The position numbers and the translations under genes were made by a program. A model generated the notes under the pieces. The model worked only from the letters and a program-made list of their open reading frames with translations. It did not search any database and was not told where the DNA came from. Below, piece after piece: positions 52,098 to 61,057 of a stretch of DNA of 64,000 nt (its first letter is position 1; every line of letters begins with the position of its first letter). The DNA is from Streptacidiphilus pinicola. GTDB lineage: Bacteria > Actinomycetota > Actinomycetes > Streptomycetales > Streptomycetaceae. The stretch is from assembly GCF_003258295.1 (NCBI RefSeq), contig NZ_QKYN01000023.1:1-64000 (forward strand), read 5' to 3'.

Positions 52098-53245
52098 CCG
52101 ACATCAGAGAGCACGACGCACACGTTGCCGACACCAGAGACAGCCGAGCGAACGGAGAGGGTACGAGCGTGGTAGCGCGCCCCGAGCAGGCACCGACGGC
52201 CCCGGCGGACGACGTGCCCGCCCTGCTGGACCACGGCAGGACCTTGTGCACCCCCGTCCTGCGCGAGGCCGTCGCGAGGCTCGCCGCGCCCATGGACGCC
52301 GTCTCCGCCTACCACTTCGGCTGGACCGACGCCCAGGGCAACCCGACCAACGCCGACAGCGGCAAGGCCGTCCGCCCGGCCCTGGCGCTGCTCTCCGCCC
52401 GCGCGGCCGGCGCCCCGGCGTCCGTCGGCGTCCCCGGCGGCGTGGCCGTCGAGCTGGTGCACAACTTCTCGCTGCTCCACGACGACCTGATGGACCGTGA
52501 CGAGACCCGCCGTCACCGCGCCACGGTCTGGACCGTCTTCGGCCCGGCCCAGGCGATCCTGGTCGGCGACGCCATGTTCGCGCTGGCCAACGAGATCCTG
52601 CTGGAGGCCCCCGGCCACGGCACCACCACGGCCGTCGACGCCGGGCGCGCCGTCCACCGGGTGACCGTCGCCACCCGTAAGCTGATCGACGGCCAGGCCC
52701 AGGACCTCTCCTTCGAGCACCGCGACCGCGTGGGCGTGGAGGAGTGCCTGGAGATGGAGGGCAACAAGACCGGCGCGCTGCTGGCGGTCTCGGCCTCCAT
52801 CGGCGCCGTCCTGGCCGGCATGGACGACAAGGGAGCCGACGCGCTGGAGCGCTACGGCTACCACCTCGGGCTCGCCTTCCAGGCGGTCGACGACCTGCTC
52901 GGCATCTGGGGCGACACCGAGGTCACCGGCAAGCCCAACTTCGGCGACCTGCGGGCCCGCAAGAAGTCCCTGCCGGTCTGCGCCGCGCTGGCCGAGGACA
53001 ACAAGGCCTCGCGCCGCCTCGCCGAGCTGCTGGCCGACCCGGAGGGGCGCGGCGACGAGGACGAGGAACAACTCGCGGTGCGCGCAGCGCTGATCGAGGA
53101 GGCGGGTGGCCGCGCCTGGACGGCGGAGGAGGCCCGCCGGCAGCACAAGACGGCACTGGCGGCCCTCGACGAGGTCGCCATGCCGTCGTCCGTGCGGGCG
53201 CAGTTCGCCGCGCTCGCGGAGTTCGTTGTTGTCAGGGAGAGGTGA
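52094..53245 (+). CDS. Polyprenyl (probably farnesyl) diphosphate synthase
   Basis: This 383-residue IspA/GGPS-type prenyl transferase has a variable N-terminal tail of 45 residues, GKAVRPAL, the first Asp-rich motif LLHDDLMDRDETRRHR, a second Asp motif in FQAVDDLLGIWGDTEVTGKP, and the GQAQDLSFEHRD segment. Within the hopanoid operon it supplies the C15 unit for HpnD; chain length C15 versus C20 is not settled by sequence alone. The ATG overlaps the hpnE stop by ATGA. The insertion after residue 315 (GRGDEDEEQ) is typical of actinobacterial forms. Confidence 0.93.
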   Translation: MTDIREHDAHVADTRDSRANGEGTSVVARPEQAPTAPADDVPALLDHGRTLCTPVLREAVARLAAPMDAVSAYHFGWTDAQGNPTNADSGKAVRPALALLSARAAGAPASVGVPGGVAVELVHNFSLLHDDLMDRDETRRHRATVWTVFGPAQAILVGDAMFALANEILLEAPGHGTTTAVDAGRAVHRVTVATRKLIDGQAQDLSFEHRDRVGVEECLEMEGNKTGALLAVSASIGAVLAGMDDKGADALERYGYHLGLAFQAVDDLLGIWGDTEVTGKPNFGDLRARKKSLPVCAALAEDNKASRRLAELLADPEGRGDEDEEQLAVRAALIEEAGGRAWTAEEARRQHKTALAALDEVAMPSSVRAQFAALAEFVVVRER

Positions 53246-53249
53246 CGAG

Positions 53250-55325
53250 ATGACAGCATCCCCGGACGGCCGGCTCGACCCACAGTACGAAGCAGAGCCG
53301 GCCGCGGAGGGCACCACCACGGAGTCGGAGACGACCCGCTTGGCGCGCGAGACGCTCGCCAAGGCCACCACCCACCTACTCGGCCTGCAGGACGAGACCG
53401 GATGGTGGAAGGGCAACCTGGAGACCAACGTCACCATGGATGCCGAGGACCTGCTGCTCCGTCAGTTCCTCGGGATCCGCACGGAGGAGCAGACGCGGGC
53501 GACGGCCGACTGGATCCGTTCGCAGCAGGGGGAGGACGGCACCTGGGCCACGTTCTACGGCGGCCCGTCGGAGCTGTCCACGACGGTCGAGGCGTATGTC
53601 GCACTGAAGCTCGCCGGTGACGACCCGGAGGCTCCGCACATGAAGCGGGCCTCACGCTGGATCCGCGAGCAGGGGGGAATCGCCGCCACCCGGGTCTTCA
53701 CCCGGATCTGGCTGGCGCTGTTCGGCTGGTGGCCCTGGGAGCGGCTGCCGGAGCTGCCGCCGGAGGTCATCTTCCTGCCGCGCAACTTCCCGCTGAACAT
53801 CTACTCCTTCGGCTGCTGGGCCCGGCAGACCATCGTCCCGCTGACGGTCGTCTCCGCGCACCGCCCGGTGCGGCCCGCGCCCTTCGCGCTGGACGAGCTG
53901 CACACCGACCCGGCCAACCCGTACCGGCCGCGGCCGAGCGCGCCCGCCTACACCTGGGACGGCTTCTTCCACCGGCTCGACAAGGCGCTGCACTACTACC
54001 ACAAGATGCCGGTCAAGGCGCTGCGCCGGCTGGCGCTGCAGCAGGCCGCGCGGTGGATCGTGGAGCGGCAGGAGGCCGACGGCTGCTGGGGCGGCATCCA
54101 GCCGCCGGCGGTGTACTCGCTGATCGCGCTGCACCTGCTCGGTTACGACATGGACCACCCGGTCATGAAGGCCGGTCTCAACGCGTTCGACCGCTTCACC
54201 GTGCACACCGACGAGGGCCACCGCTGGATCGAGGCCTGCCAGTCGCCGGTCTGGGACACCTGTCTGGCGCTGACGGCGCTCGCCGACGCCGGCCTGCCGG
54301 CCGACCACGAGGCGCTCGTCCGGGCCACCGACTGGCTGCTCGGCGAGGAGGTGCTGCGGCGCGGCGACTGGGCCGTGCAGCGGCCCGGGCTGCCGGCCGG
54401 CGGCTGGGCGTTCGAGTTCGACAACGACAACTACCCGGACATCGACGACACGGCCGAGGTCGTGCTCGCGCTGCGCCGTGTCGCCCACCCCGAGCCGGGC
54501 AAGGTCGCGGGCGCGACGCGCCGCGGCATCGACTGGGTGCTGGGCATGCAGTCGAAGAACGGCGCCTGGGCGGCGTTCGACGTGGACAACACCTCGACGC
54601 TGCCGAACAAGCTGCCCTTCTGCGACTTCGGCGAGGTCGTCGACCCGCCGAGCGCGGACGTCACCGCGCACGTCGTGGAGATGCTCGCCGCCGACGGCAA
54701 GGCGGGCGACCCCCGCACCCGGCGCGGCATCGACTGGCTGCTCAAGGAGCAGGAGCAGGACGGCTCCTGGTTCGGGCGCTGGGGCACCAACTACGTCTAC
54801 GGCGTGGGCTCGGTCGTCCCGGCGCTGGTCGCGGCCGGCCTGCCGACGGAGCACCGCTCCGTCCGGCGCGCGGTGGCGTGGCTGGAGGAGAAGCAGAACG
54901 CCGACGGCGGCTGGGGCGAGGACATGCGCTCCTACCAGGACAAGTCCTGGGCCGGACGGGGCACGTCGACGGCCTCGCAGACCGCGTGGGCGCTGATGGC
55001 GCTGCTGGCGGCGGGGGAGAGCGGCGAGGTCGTGGACCGCGGCGTGCGGTGGCTCGCGGAGACGCAGCTGCCGGAGGGCACGTGGGACGAGCCGGAGTTC
55101 ACCGGGACGGGATTCCCTTGGGACTTCAGCATCAACTACAACCTCTACCGCCTGGTCTTCCCGGTGACGGCCCTGGGCCGCTACCTGCACGGCACCCCGC
55201 ACCTGACGCCGAGCGAGCTCGACCTCGACGCGAGGGCGGTCCTCCCGCTCCCCACCGGCGGCGCGTCCGACGCCCCGGCGCCGAGGCGACTGCTGCCCTC
55301 CCTGGCCGGGCGGCGACTGAGGTGA
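53250..55325 (+). CDS. shc: Squalene-hopene cyclase
   Basis: This 691-residue class II triterpene cyclase is slightly longer than the usual 630-670 residues because of variable ends. The acid motif DIDDTAE (Asp397-Asp400) is intact. Several QW repeats are visible: QEADGCWGG, QSKNGAWAAF, QEQDGSWFGRWG and QNADGGWGED. It converts squalene to hopene and hopanol at the inner face of the membrane. Its ATG follows the prenyl synthase stop by four bases. The C-terminal 30 residues are Pro/Arg-rich and variable. It looks functional, but squalene supply is in question because hpnE is broken. A repeat element follows the stop. Confidence 0.97.
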   Translation: MTASPDGRLDPQYEAEPAAEGTTTESETTRLARETLAKATTHLLGLQDETGWWKGNLETNVTMDAEDLLLRQFLGIRTEEQTRATADWIRSQQGEDGTWATFYGGPSELSTTVEAYVALKLAGDDPEAPHMKRASRWIREQGGIAATRVFTRIWLALFGWWPWERLPELPPEVIFLPRNFPLNIYSFGCWARQTIVPLTVVSAHRPVRPAPFALDELHTDPANPYRPRPSAPAYTWDGFFHRLDKALHYYHKMPVKALRRLALQQAARWIVERQEADGCWGGIQPPAVYSLIALHLLGYDMDHPVMKAGLNAFDRFTVHTDEGHRWIEACQSPVWDTCLALTALADAGLPADHEALVRATDWLLGEEVLRRGDWAVQRPGLPAGGWAFEFDNDNYPDIDDTAEVVLALRRVAHPEPGKVAGATRRGIDWVLGMQSKNGAWAAFDVDNTSTLPNKLPFCDFGEVVDPPSADVTAHVVEMLAADGKAGDPRTRRGIDWLLKEQEQDGSWFGRWGTNYVYGVGSVVPALVAAGLPTEHRSVRRAVAWLEEKQNADGGWGEDMRSYQDKSWAGRGTSTASQTAWALMALLAAGESGEVVDRGVRWLAETQLPEGTWDEPEFTGTGFPWDFSINYNLYRLVFPVTALGRYLHGTPHLTPSELDLDARAVLPLPTGGASDAPAPRRLLPSLAGRRLR

Positions 55326-55329
55326 GAAG

Positions 55330-55444
55330 TTGCACTATCCAGGGGCGCGAGGAACTGCGCGACAAGCCACCCGGTGTGGTGAGTCGCCGTGCTGAGCAGG
55401 GCCATCCGCACAGGGTGGTTACTCGCGCGGTTCCTCGCGCCCCT
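55330..55444. repeat. Dispersed intergenic hairpin repeat, module A copy 3, inside the hopanoid operon
   Basis: The arms 55341-55372 and 55413-55444 are a 32-base inverted repeat with four mismatches (AGGGGCGCGAGGAACTGCGC at the outer end). The inner part contains GGGCCATCCGCAC, as in the copy at 7263, and the left flank TTGCACTATCC is also shared. It separates shc from the hpnG-like gene and may end or process the transcript there. Confidence 0.7.
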
Positions 55445-55457
55445 AGAGGTGGTCGCT

Positions 55458-56045
55458 GTGAGTAGTGATACCTCTGCGCCTCTCGTGGCGTGTGCGCTCG
55501 GGATCGAGGCGCTCGCGCTGCGGGAGGCGCGGCCCGTGAGGACCGGGATGGGGCCGGCGCGCGCGGAGCGCGCGATGCGGGAGACGCTCCGCGCGCGGGC
55601 GCACGCGCCGTCCGCGCTGGTCTTCGCGGGCCTCGGTGCGTCCGTCGTCACGGGAATCCGTCCGGGGGACGTCGTGATCGCCACCGAGGTGCGCGACGAT
55701 CGAGGCGTGGTCGAAGCCGTGACCAGCACCTCGATCCAGGCGGCACTGAAGGAGACCGGACTGACCGTCCATCACGGCGTGCTCCACTCCAGCGACCACG
55801 TCGTGCGTGGTCCGGAGCGGGTTCGTCTGGCCGAGTCCGGGGTCACCTGTGTCGACATGGAGACAGCCGCCGTCTGCCGCGCCGCGCCGGGCGTGCCGGT
55901 GTTGTCGGTCCGCGTCGTCGTCGACACACCCGAGTACGAACTGGTCCGTCCGGCCACGCTCGTGCACGGCGTCCGGGCGCTGCGTGCGCTCAAGCAGGTC
56001 GGGACGGTGCTCGCGACCTGGCACCCGAACGTTTCTGTGGACTGA
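55458..56045 (+). CDS. hpnG: HpnG-like nucleoside phosphorylase
   Basis: This 195-residue protein of the PNP/MTAN fold has [18 protein letters not shown], a HSSDHVVRG loop and the conserved [14 protein letters not shown] (DMExxA motif). HpnG removes adenine from adenosylhopane to give ribosylhopane. The start is GTG 55458, with AGAGGTGG upstream; an in-frame extension further upstream would read into the dispersed repeat and is rejected. Its usual substrate is made by HpnH, which is absent from this locus. It is slightly short but ends at the expected conserved region ([11 protein letters not shown]). Confidence 0.85.
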   Translation: MSSDTSAPLVACALGIEALALREARPVRTGMGPARAERAMRETLRARAHAPSALVFAGLGASVVTGIRPGDVVIATEVRDDRGVVEAVTSTSIQAALKETGLTVHHGVLHSSDHVVRGPERVRLAESGVTCVDMETAAVCRAAPGVPVLSVRVVVDTPEYELVRPATLVHGVRALRALKQVGTVLATWHPNVSVD

Positions 56046-56058
56046 GGAGAGTCCTGCC

Positions 56059-57219
56059 ATGACCGCTGTTTCGTTGGGTATGCCGTCGGTGCCGCTGGAG
56101 CCGTTGGCGCCGCGTCGTATGAGCCGTCGGATCATGGTGGGGAACGTGCCGGTCGGCGGCGGTGCGCCGATCTCGGTGCAGTCGATGACGACGACGGTGA
56201 CGGCGGATGTGAACGCGACGCTGCAGCAGATCGCGCAGCTGACGGCGTCGGGTTGTCAGATCGTGCGGGTGGCGTGCCCGTCGCAGGACGACGCGGACGC
56301 GCTGGCGATCATCGCGAGGAAGTCGCAGATCCCGGTGATCGCGGACATCCACTTCCAGCCGAAGTACGTCTACGCCGCGATCGACGCGGGCTGTGCGGCG
56401 GTGCGGGTGAACCCGGGCAACATCCGGCAGTTCGACGACCAGGTCAAGGAGATCGCGAAGCGCGCCGGCGAGGCGGGCATCCCGATCCGGATCGGCGTGA
56501 ACGCGGGCTCGCTGGACAGGCGCCTGCTGGAGAAGTACGGGCGGGCGACGCCGGAGGCGCTGGTGGAGTCGGCGCTGTGGGAGTGCTCGCTGTTCGAGGA
56601 GCACGGTTTCCGCGACATCAAGATCTCGGTCAAGCACAACGACCCGGTGGTGATGGTGGCGGCGTACCGCAAGCTCGCGGCCGCGTGTGACTACCCGCTG
56701 CATCTGGGCGTGACCGAGGCCGGTCCGGCGTTCCAGGGCACGATCAAGTCCGCGGTGGCGTTCGGTGCGCTGCTGGCGGAGGGCATCGGGGACACGATCC
56801 GGGTGTCGCTGTCGGCGCCGCCGGCGGAGGAGATCAAGGTCGGTACGCAGATCCTGGAGTCGCTGGGGCTGCGGCAGCGCGGCCTGGAGATCGTCTCGTG
56901 CCCGTCGTGCGGTCGCGCGCAGGTGGATGTGTACAAGCTCGCGGAGGAGGTCACCGCGGGGCTGGAGGGCATGGAGGTGCCGCTGCGCGTGGCGGTCATG
57001 GGGTGTGTGGTGAACGGCCCGGGTGAGGCGCGTGAGGCGGACCTGGGTGTGGCGTCGGGCAACGGCAAGGGCCAGATCTTCGTGAAGGGCGAGGTCATCA
57101 AGACCGTGCCGGAGTCGAAGATCGTGGAGACCCTGATCGAGGAGGCCCTCAAGCTCGCCGAGCAGATGCAGGACGCCGGTGTCCAGTCAGGCGCCCCGAC
57201 CGTCGCGGTCGCAGACTAG
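56059..57219 (+). CDS. ispG: 4-hydroxy-3-methylbut-2-en-1-yl diphosphate synthase (IspG)
   Basis: This 386-residue [4Fe-4S] enzyme of the MEP pathway converts MEcPP to HMBPP. It opens [19 protein letters not shown], with [22 protein letters not shown] and [16 protein letters not shown]. The cluster cysteines are Cys281 and Cys284 in SCPSCGRAQ and Cys316 in [10 protein letters not shown]. It lies 13 bases after hpnG with AGGAGAG upstream. Its third codon positions are strikingly G-rich (GCG, ACG, GTG, CTG, TCG), unlike dxs and hpnO, where C dominates. It is probably a second ispG next to a housekeeping copy elsewhere. Confidence 0.95.
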   Translation: MTAVSLGMPSVPLEPLAPRRMSRRIMVGNVPVGGGAPISVQSMTTTVTADVNATLQQIAQLTASGCQIVRVACPSQDDADALAIIARKSQIPVIADIHFQPKYVYAAIDAGCAAVRVNPGNIRQFDDQVKEIAKRAGEAGIPIRIGVNAGSLDRRLLEKYGRATPEALVESALWECSLFEEHGFRDIKISVKHNDPVVMVAAYRKLAAACDYPLHLGVTEAGPAFQGTIKSAVAFGALLAEGIGDTIRVSLSAPPAEEIKVGTQILESLGLRQRGLEIVSCPSCGRAQVDVYKLAEEVTAGLEGMEVPLRVAVMGCVVNGPGEAREADLGVASGNGKGQIFVKGEVIKTVPESKIVETLIEEALKLAEQMQDAGVQSGAPTVAVAD

Positions 57220-57261
57220 TCCAACAGGCCCTGTCCGGAACGACGGAACGAAGGTGAGTCG

Positions 57262-59202
57262 ATGTCCCTGCTCGAATCGATCCGTAGCCCCCGCGACCTG
57301 CGCCCGCTGCCGCCCTCGGAACTCGAGAAGCTGGCGGAGGAGATCAGGGAGTTCCTGATCGACGCCATCACCCGTTCCGGCGGGCACCTCGGTCCGAACC
57401 TGGGCGTGGTGGAACTGACCATCGCGCTGCACCGGGTCTTCGACTCGCCCAAGGACCGGATCCTCTTCGACACCGGGCACCAGTCGTATGTCCACAAACT
57501 GCTGACCGGGCGTCAGGATTTCGACCGGTTCAAGAACAGCGGGGGCCTGTCCGGCTATCCCTCGCGCGCCGAGTCCGAGCACGACGTCATCGAGAACTCG
57601 CACGCCTCCACCGTCCTCGGCTACGCCGACGGGCTCGCCAAGGCCAACCAGCGCCTCGGGCACACGGACCGTCACGTCGTCGCGGTCACCGGCGACGGCG
57701 CGCTGACCGGCGGCATGGCCTGGGAGGCGCTCAACAACATCGCCGAGGCGACCGACCGCCCGGTGATCATCGTCGTCAACGACAACGAGCGCTCCTACGC
57801 GCCCACCATCGGCGGCCTCGCCAACCACCTCACCACGTTGCGCACCAACCTGCGCACCACCCAGGGCTACGAGCGGGTCCTCTCCTGGGGCAAGGACACC
57901 CTGCAGCGCACGCCCGTCGTCGGCGGACCGATCTACGACGCGCTGCACGGCGCCAAGAAGGGCTACAAGGACGCGTCCCAGCCGCAGGGCATGTTCGAGG
58001 ACCTGGGGCTGAAGTACATCGGCCCGATCGACGGCCACGACATCGCCGCCGTCGAGTCCGCGCTGCGCCGGGCGCGCGGCTTCGGCGGGCCGATCATCGT
58101 GCACTGCCTGACCGAGAAGGGCCGCGGTTACCGTCCCGCCGAACTGGACGAGGCCGACCACTTCCACCAGGTCGGCGCGATCGACCCGATCACCTGCGAG
58201 CCGCTGCGGCCCTCCACGGGCGTCTCCTGGACGTCGGTCTTCGGCAAGGAGCTGGTGGCGATCGGCCACGAGCGCCCGGACGTGGTCGCGATCACCGCGG
58301 CGATGCTGCAGCCGGTCGGCCTGCAGGCCTTCGCCCGCGAGTTCCCCGGCCGGATCTACGACGTCGGCATCGCCGAGCAGCATGCCGCGGTCTCCGCGGC
58401 CGGGCTCGCCACCGGCGGCCTGCATCCCGTGGTCGCCGTCTACGCCACCTTCCTCAACCGCGCCTTCGACCAGGTGCTGATGGACTGCGCGCTGCACCGG
58501 TGCGGCGTCACCTTCGTGCTCGACCGCGCCGGGGTGACCGGCACCGACGGCGCCTCGCACAACGGCATGTGGGACCTTTCGATCCTCCAGGTCGTGCCCG
58601 GCCTGCGGATCGCGGCCCCGCGCGACGCCGACCAACTGCGCGCCGAGTTGCGCGAGGCGCTGGACGTGGCCGACGCGCCCACCGTGGTCCGCTACCCGAA
58701 GGCCGAGGTCGGTCCGCCCATCGAGGCCGAGGAGCGGATCGGCGGCGTCGACGTGCTGCTGCGCACCGGCCCGGCCGGAGGGGCACCCGAACCGGACGTG
58801 CTGCTGATCGCGGTCGGCACGATGGCCTCCGCGTGCCTGGACGCCGCGGCGCTGCTGACCGCCGAGGGCCTCGGCGCCACCGTCGTCGACCCGCGCTGGG
58901 TCAAGCCCGTCGATCCGGCGTTGCTGGAGCTCGCGGCCCGGCACCGGCTGGTCGTCACCGTCGAGGACAACGGTCGCGTGGGCGGCGTCGGCACGGCCGT
59001 CGCCCAGGCGCTGCGGGCCGCCGACATCGACGTCCCGACGCGCGAACTCGGCATCCCGCAGCGGTTCCTGGACCATGCGGCGCGCGCGGAGATCCTGGAC
59101 GAGATCGGGCTCACCGGTCCGGGGATCGCGGCCCAGACCGCCACTTTCGCCAAGGCCTTGACGCCTGACACCGTTGGAGGGGAACAGCACGATGGCAGCT
59201 GA
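57262..59202 (+). CDS. dxs: 1-deoxy-D-xylulose-5-phosphate synthase
   Basis: This 646-residue TPP enzyme joins pyruvate and glyceraldehyde-3-phosphate in the first step of the MEP pathway. It has [20 protein letters not shown], the TPP motif [28 protein letters not shown], the transketolase central domain with [16 protein letters not shown], and a C-terminal transketolase domain ([15 protein letters not shown]). ATG 57262 is 42 bases after ispG with a purine-rich stretch upstream. In this cluster it boosts precursor supply for hopanoids. It overlaps the aminotransferase gene by 11 bases. Confidence 0.97.
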   Translation: MSLLESIRSPRDLRPLPPSELEKLAEEIREFLIDAITRSGGHLGPNLGVVELTIALHRVFDSPKDRILFDTGHQSYVHKLLTGRQDFDRFKNSGGLSGYPSRAESEHDVIENSHASTVLGYADGLAKANQRLGHTDRHVVAVTGDGALTGGMAWEALNNIAEATDRPVIIVVNDNERSYAPTIGGLANHLTTLRTNLRTTQGYERVLSWGKDTLQRTPVVGGPIYDALHGAKKGYKDASQPQGMFEDLGLKYIGPIDGHDIAAVESALRRARGFGGPIIVHCLTEKGRGYRPAELDEADHFHQVGAIDPITCEPLRPSTGVSWTSVFGKELVAIGHERPDVVAITAAMLQPVGLQAFAREFPGRIYDVGIAEQHAAVSAAGLATGGLHPVVAVYATFLNRAFDQVLMDCALHRCGVTFVLDRAGVTGTDGASHNGMWDLSILQVVPGLRIAAPRDADQLRAELREALDVADAPTVVRYPKAEVGPPIEAEERIGGVDVLLRTGPAGGAPEPDVLLIAVGTMASACLDAAALLTAEGLGATVVDPRWVKPVDPALLELAARHRLVVTVEDNGRVGGVGTAVAQALRAADIDVPTRELGIPQRFLDHAARAEILDEIGLTGPGIAAQTATFAKALTPDTVGGEQHDGS

Positions 59203-60598
59203 GCCGGACGAGACCAGCCCGAAGTTCGACGTCGAGGCGCTGCTGAAGGAGCGCGGGGGCGAGCGCTACCGCCTGCACGCCGAGAACCTGAACCACCAGC
59301 TGCCGCGGATGCTGCGCACCATCGGCTTCGACAAGGTCTACGAGCGGGCCCAGGGCGCCTACTTCTACGACGCCGAGGGCAACGACTACCTCGACATGCT
59401 GGCCGGCTTCGGCATCTTCGCGCTCGGCCGGCACCACCCCGTGGTCCGGGACGCGCTGCACCAGGTGATGGACCTGGAGCTGGCGGACCTCACCCGGTTC
59501 GACTGCCAGCCGCTGCCCGGCCTGCTGGCCGAGAAGCTGCTCTCCTACAGCCCGCACCTGGACCGGGTCTTCTTCGGCAACAGCGGCACCGAGGCGGTGG
59601 AGACGGCGCTGAAGTTCGCCCGCTACGCCACCGGCAAGCCGCGGATCCTCTACTGCCACCACGCCTTCCACGGCCTGACCACCGGTTCCCTCTCGGTCAA
59701 CGGCGAGGACGGCTTCCGCAAGGGCTTCGCCCCGTTGCTGCCCGACACCTCCATCCCGCTCGGCGACCTGGAGCGGCTGGAACGGGAGCTGCAGAAGGGC
59801 GACGTGGCGGCGCTGATCGTCGAGCCCATCCAGGGCAAGGGCGTCCACGCCGCCCCCGACGGCTACCTGCGCGTCGCCCAGGACCTGCTTCACCGCCACA
59901 AGGCCCTGCTGATCGCCGACGAGGTGCAGACCGGCATGGGCCGCACCGGCGACTTCTACGCCTACCAGCACGAGGCCGGCGTCGAGCCGGACCTGGTCTG
60001 CGTCGCGAAGGCGCTGTCCGGCGGGTACGTGCCGGTGGGCGCGACGCTGGGCAAGGAGTGGATCTTCGAGAAGGTCTACTCGTCGATGGACCGGGTGCTG
60101 GTCCACTCGGCGAGCTTCGGCTCGAACGCCCAGGCCATGACGGCGGGTCTGGCCACGCTGCACGTCTTCGAGAACGAGCAGGTCGTCGCGAACGCCCGGC
60201 GCGTCGGGGACCTGTTCCGCGAGCGGCTGGCGGCGCTGATCCCCAGGTACGAGATGCTCGCCGACGTGCGCGGTCGCGGTCTGATGATCGGCATCGAGTT
60301 CGGCAAGCCGCAGTCGCTGAAGCTGCGCACCGGCTGGACCGCGCTGCAGGCCGCCCGCAAGGGCCTGTTCGCGCAGATGGTCGTGGTCCCGCTGATGCAG
60401 CGGCACAGGATCCTCACCCAGGTCTCCGGCGACCACCTGGAGGTCATCAAGCTGATCCCGCCGCTGACCATCGGCGAGGCCGAGGTGGACCGCTTCGTCA
60501 CCGCGTTCGAGGAGATCATGGACGAGGCCCACAGCGGCACCGGCCTGATGCGGGACTTCGGCAAGACGCTGATCAAGCAGGCCGTGGCGGCACGGTAG
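59192..60598 (+). CDS. hpnO: HpnO, class III aminotransferase (hopanoid side chain)
   Basis: This 468-residue PLP enzyme has [24 protein letters not shown], the conserved [15 protein letters not shown], and the Schiff-base Lys in [14 protein letters not shown]. The [15 protein letters not shown] and LMIGIEFG segments are typical of this group. In other bacteria HpnO makes aminobacteriohopanetriol from a ribosylhopane-derived aldehyde. Its normal upstream step (HpnH, adenosylhopane) has no gene here. The ATG at 59192 lies within the end of dxs with GGAGGGG upstream. A perfect hairpin ends the operon just after the stop. Confidence 0.9.
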   Translation: MAAEPDETSPKFDVEALLKERGGERYRLHAENLNHQLPRMLRTIGFDKVYERAQGAYFYDAEGNDYLDMLAGFGIFALGRHHPVVRDALHQVMDLELADLTRFDCQPLPGLLAEKLLSYSPHLDRVFFGNSGTEAVETALKFARYATGKPRILYCHHAFHGLTTGSLSVNGEDGFRKGFAPLLPDTSIPLGDLERLERELQKGDVAALIVEPIQGKGVHAAPDGYLRVAQDLLHRHKALLIADEVQTGMGRTGDFYAYQHEAGVEPDLVCVAKALSGGYVPVGATLGKEWIFEKVYSSMDRVLVHSASFGSNAQAMTAGLATLHVFENEQVVANARRVGDLFRERLAALIPRYEMLADVRGRGLMIGIEFGKPQSLKLRTGWTALQAARKGLFAQMVVVPLMQRHRILTQVSGDHLEVIKLIPPLTIGEAEVDRFVTAFEEIMDEAHSGTGLMRDFGKTLIKQAVAAR

Positions 60599-60604
60599 CC
60601 GCCA

Positions 60605-60632
60605 GGGGCGCGGGACCTCCGTCCCGCGCCCC
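60605..60632. terminator. Bidirectional terminator hairpin after hpnO
   Basis: GGGGCGCGGGA (60605-60615) pairs perfectly with TCCCGCGCCCC (60622-60632) around a six-base loop (CCTCCG). It lies between the convergent hpnO and Roadblock genes, seven bases from each, and ends both. The arm shares the core of the dispersed repeat family. Confidence 0.75.
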
Positions 60633-60639
60633 CGAGGGG

Positions 60640-61014
60640 TCACACCTCGAGGTTCTCCTCGAGCTTGCGCATCATGTGGCGGGCCATGGCGAGGTTGGAA
60701 CGCTGCCGGTCGAGCGCCAGGTAGAGGAAGATCCCCTGGCTGCCCTTGTGGGTCAGCGGCCGGATCAAGTGGTACTGGGCGGTGAGCGTGATCAGGATGT
60801 CCTCGATGGCCTCGTTGTGGAGGTTGAGCATCTCCATCGTGCGCATCTTGGCCCGGACCACGTCGGTGTTGCCCGCCGCGGCGACGTTCAGGTCGAGTTC
60901 GGTGCCGGTGCCCAGCGTGCCCAGTGCGAGGCCGCTGTTGTAGTCGACGAGTGCGACCCCGATCGCGCCCTCGATGCCCATCGCGTCCTTGAGTGCAGCT
61001 TCCATGTTCGCCAT
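60640..61014 (-). CDS. Roadblock/LC7 domain protein
   Basis: This 124-residue protein is of the Roadblock/LC7 type, close to conservon-type or MglB-like regulators of small GTPases. It shows GIEGAIGVALVDYNSGLALGTLG, the VVRAKMRTMEMLN helix and ITLTAQYHLIRPL. No GTPase, DUF742 or sensor kinase gene is next to it, so it is not part of a complete conservon. The ATG at 61014 is used. It faces the hopanoid operon and is separated from it by a terminator. Its role here is unknown. Confidence 0.88.
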   Translation of the reverse strand: MANMEAALKDAMGIEGAIGVALVDYNSGLALGTLGTGTELDLNVAAAGNTDVVRAKMRTMEMLNLHNEAIEDILITLTAQYHLIRPLTHKGSQGIFLYLALDRQRSNLAMARHMMRKLEENLEV

Positions 61015-61057
61015 GGCGAGGACTTTAGAAGTGGCATTCGAAGGGGTGGGTCGAATG

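Noticed and set aside
55389-55457. A 23-residue N-terminal extension of the HpnG-like protein
   Set aside because: The extension is translated from the dispersed hairpin repeat and has no ribosome site. GTG 55458 has AGAGGTGG upstream and fits the family start.
60640-61014. A complete conservon (cvn) locus
   Set aside because: Only the Roadblock gene is present. No nitrate-sensor-like kinase, DUF742 or Ras-like GTPase gene lies next to it.
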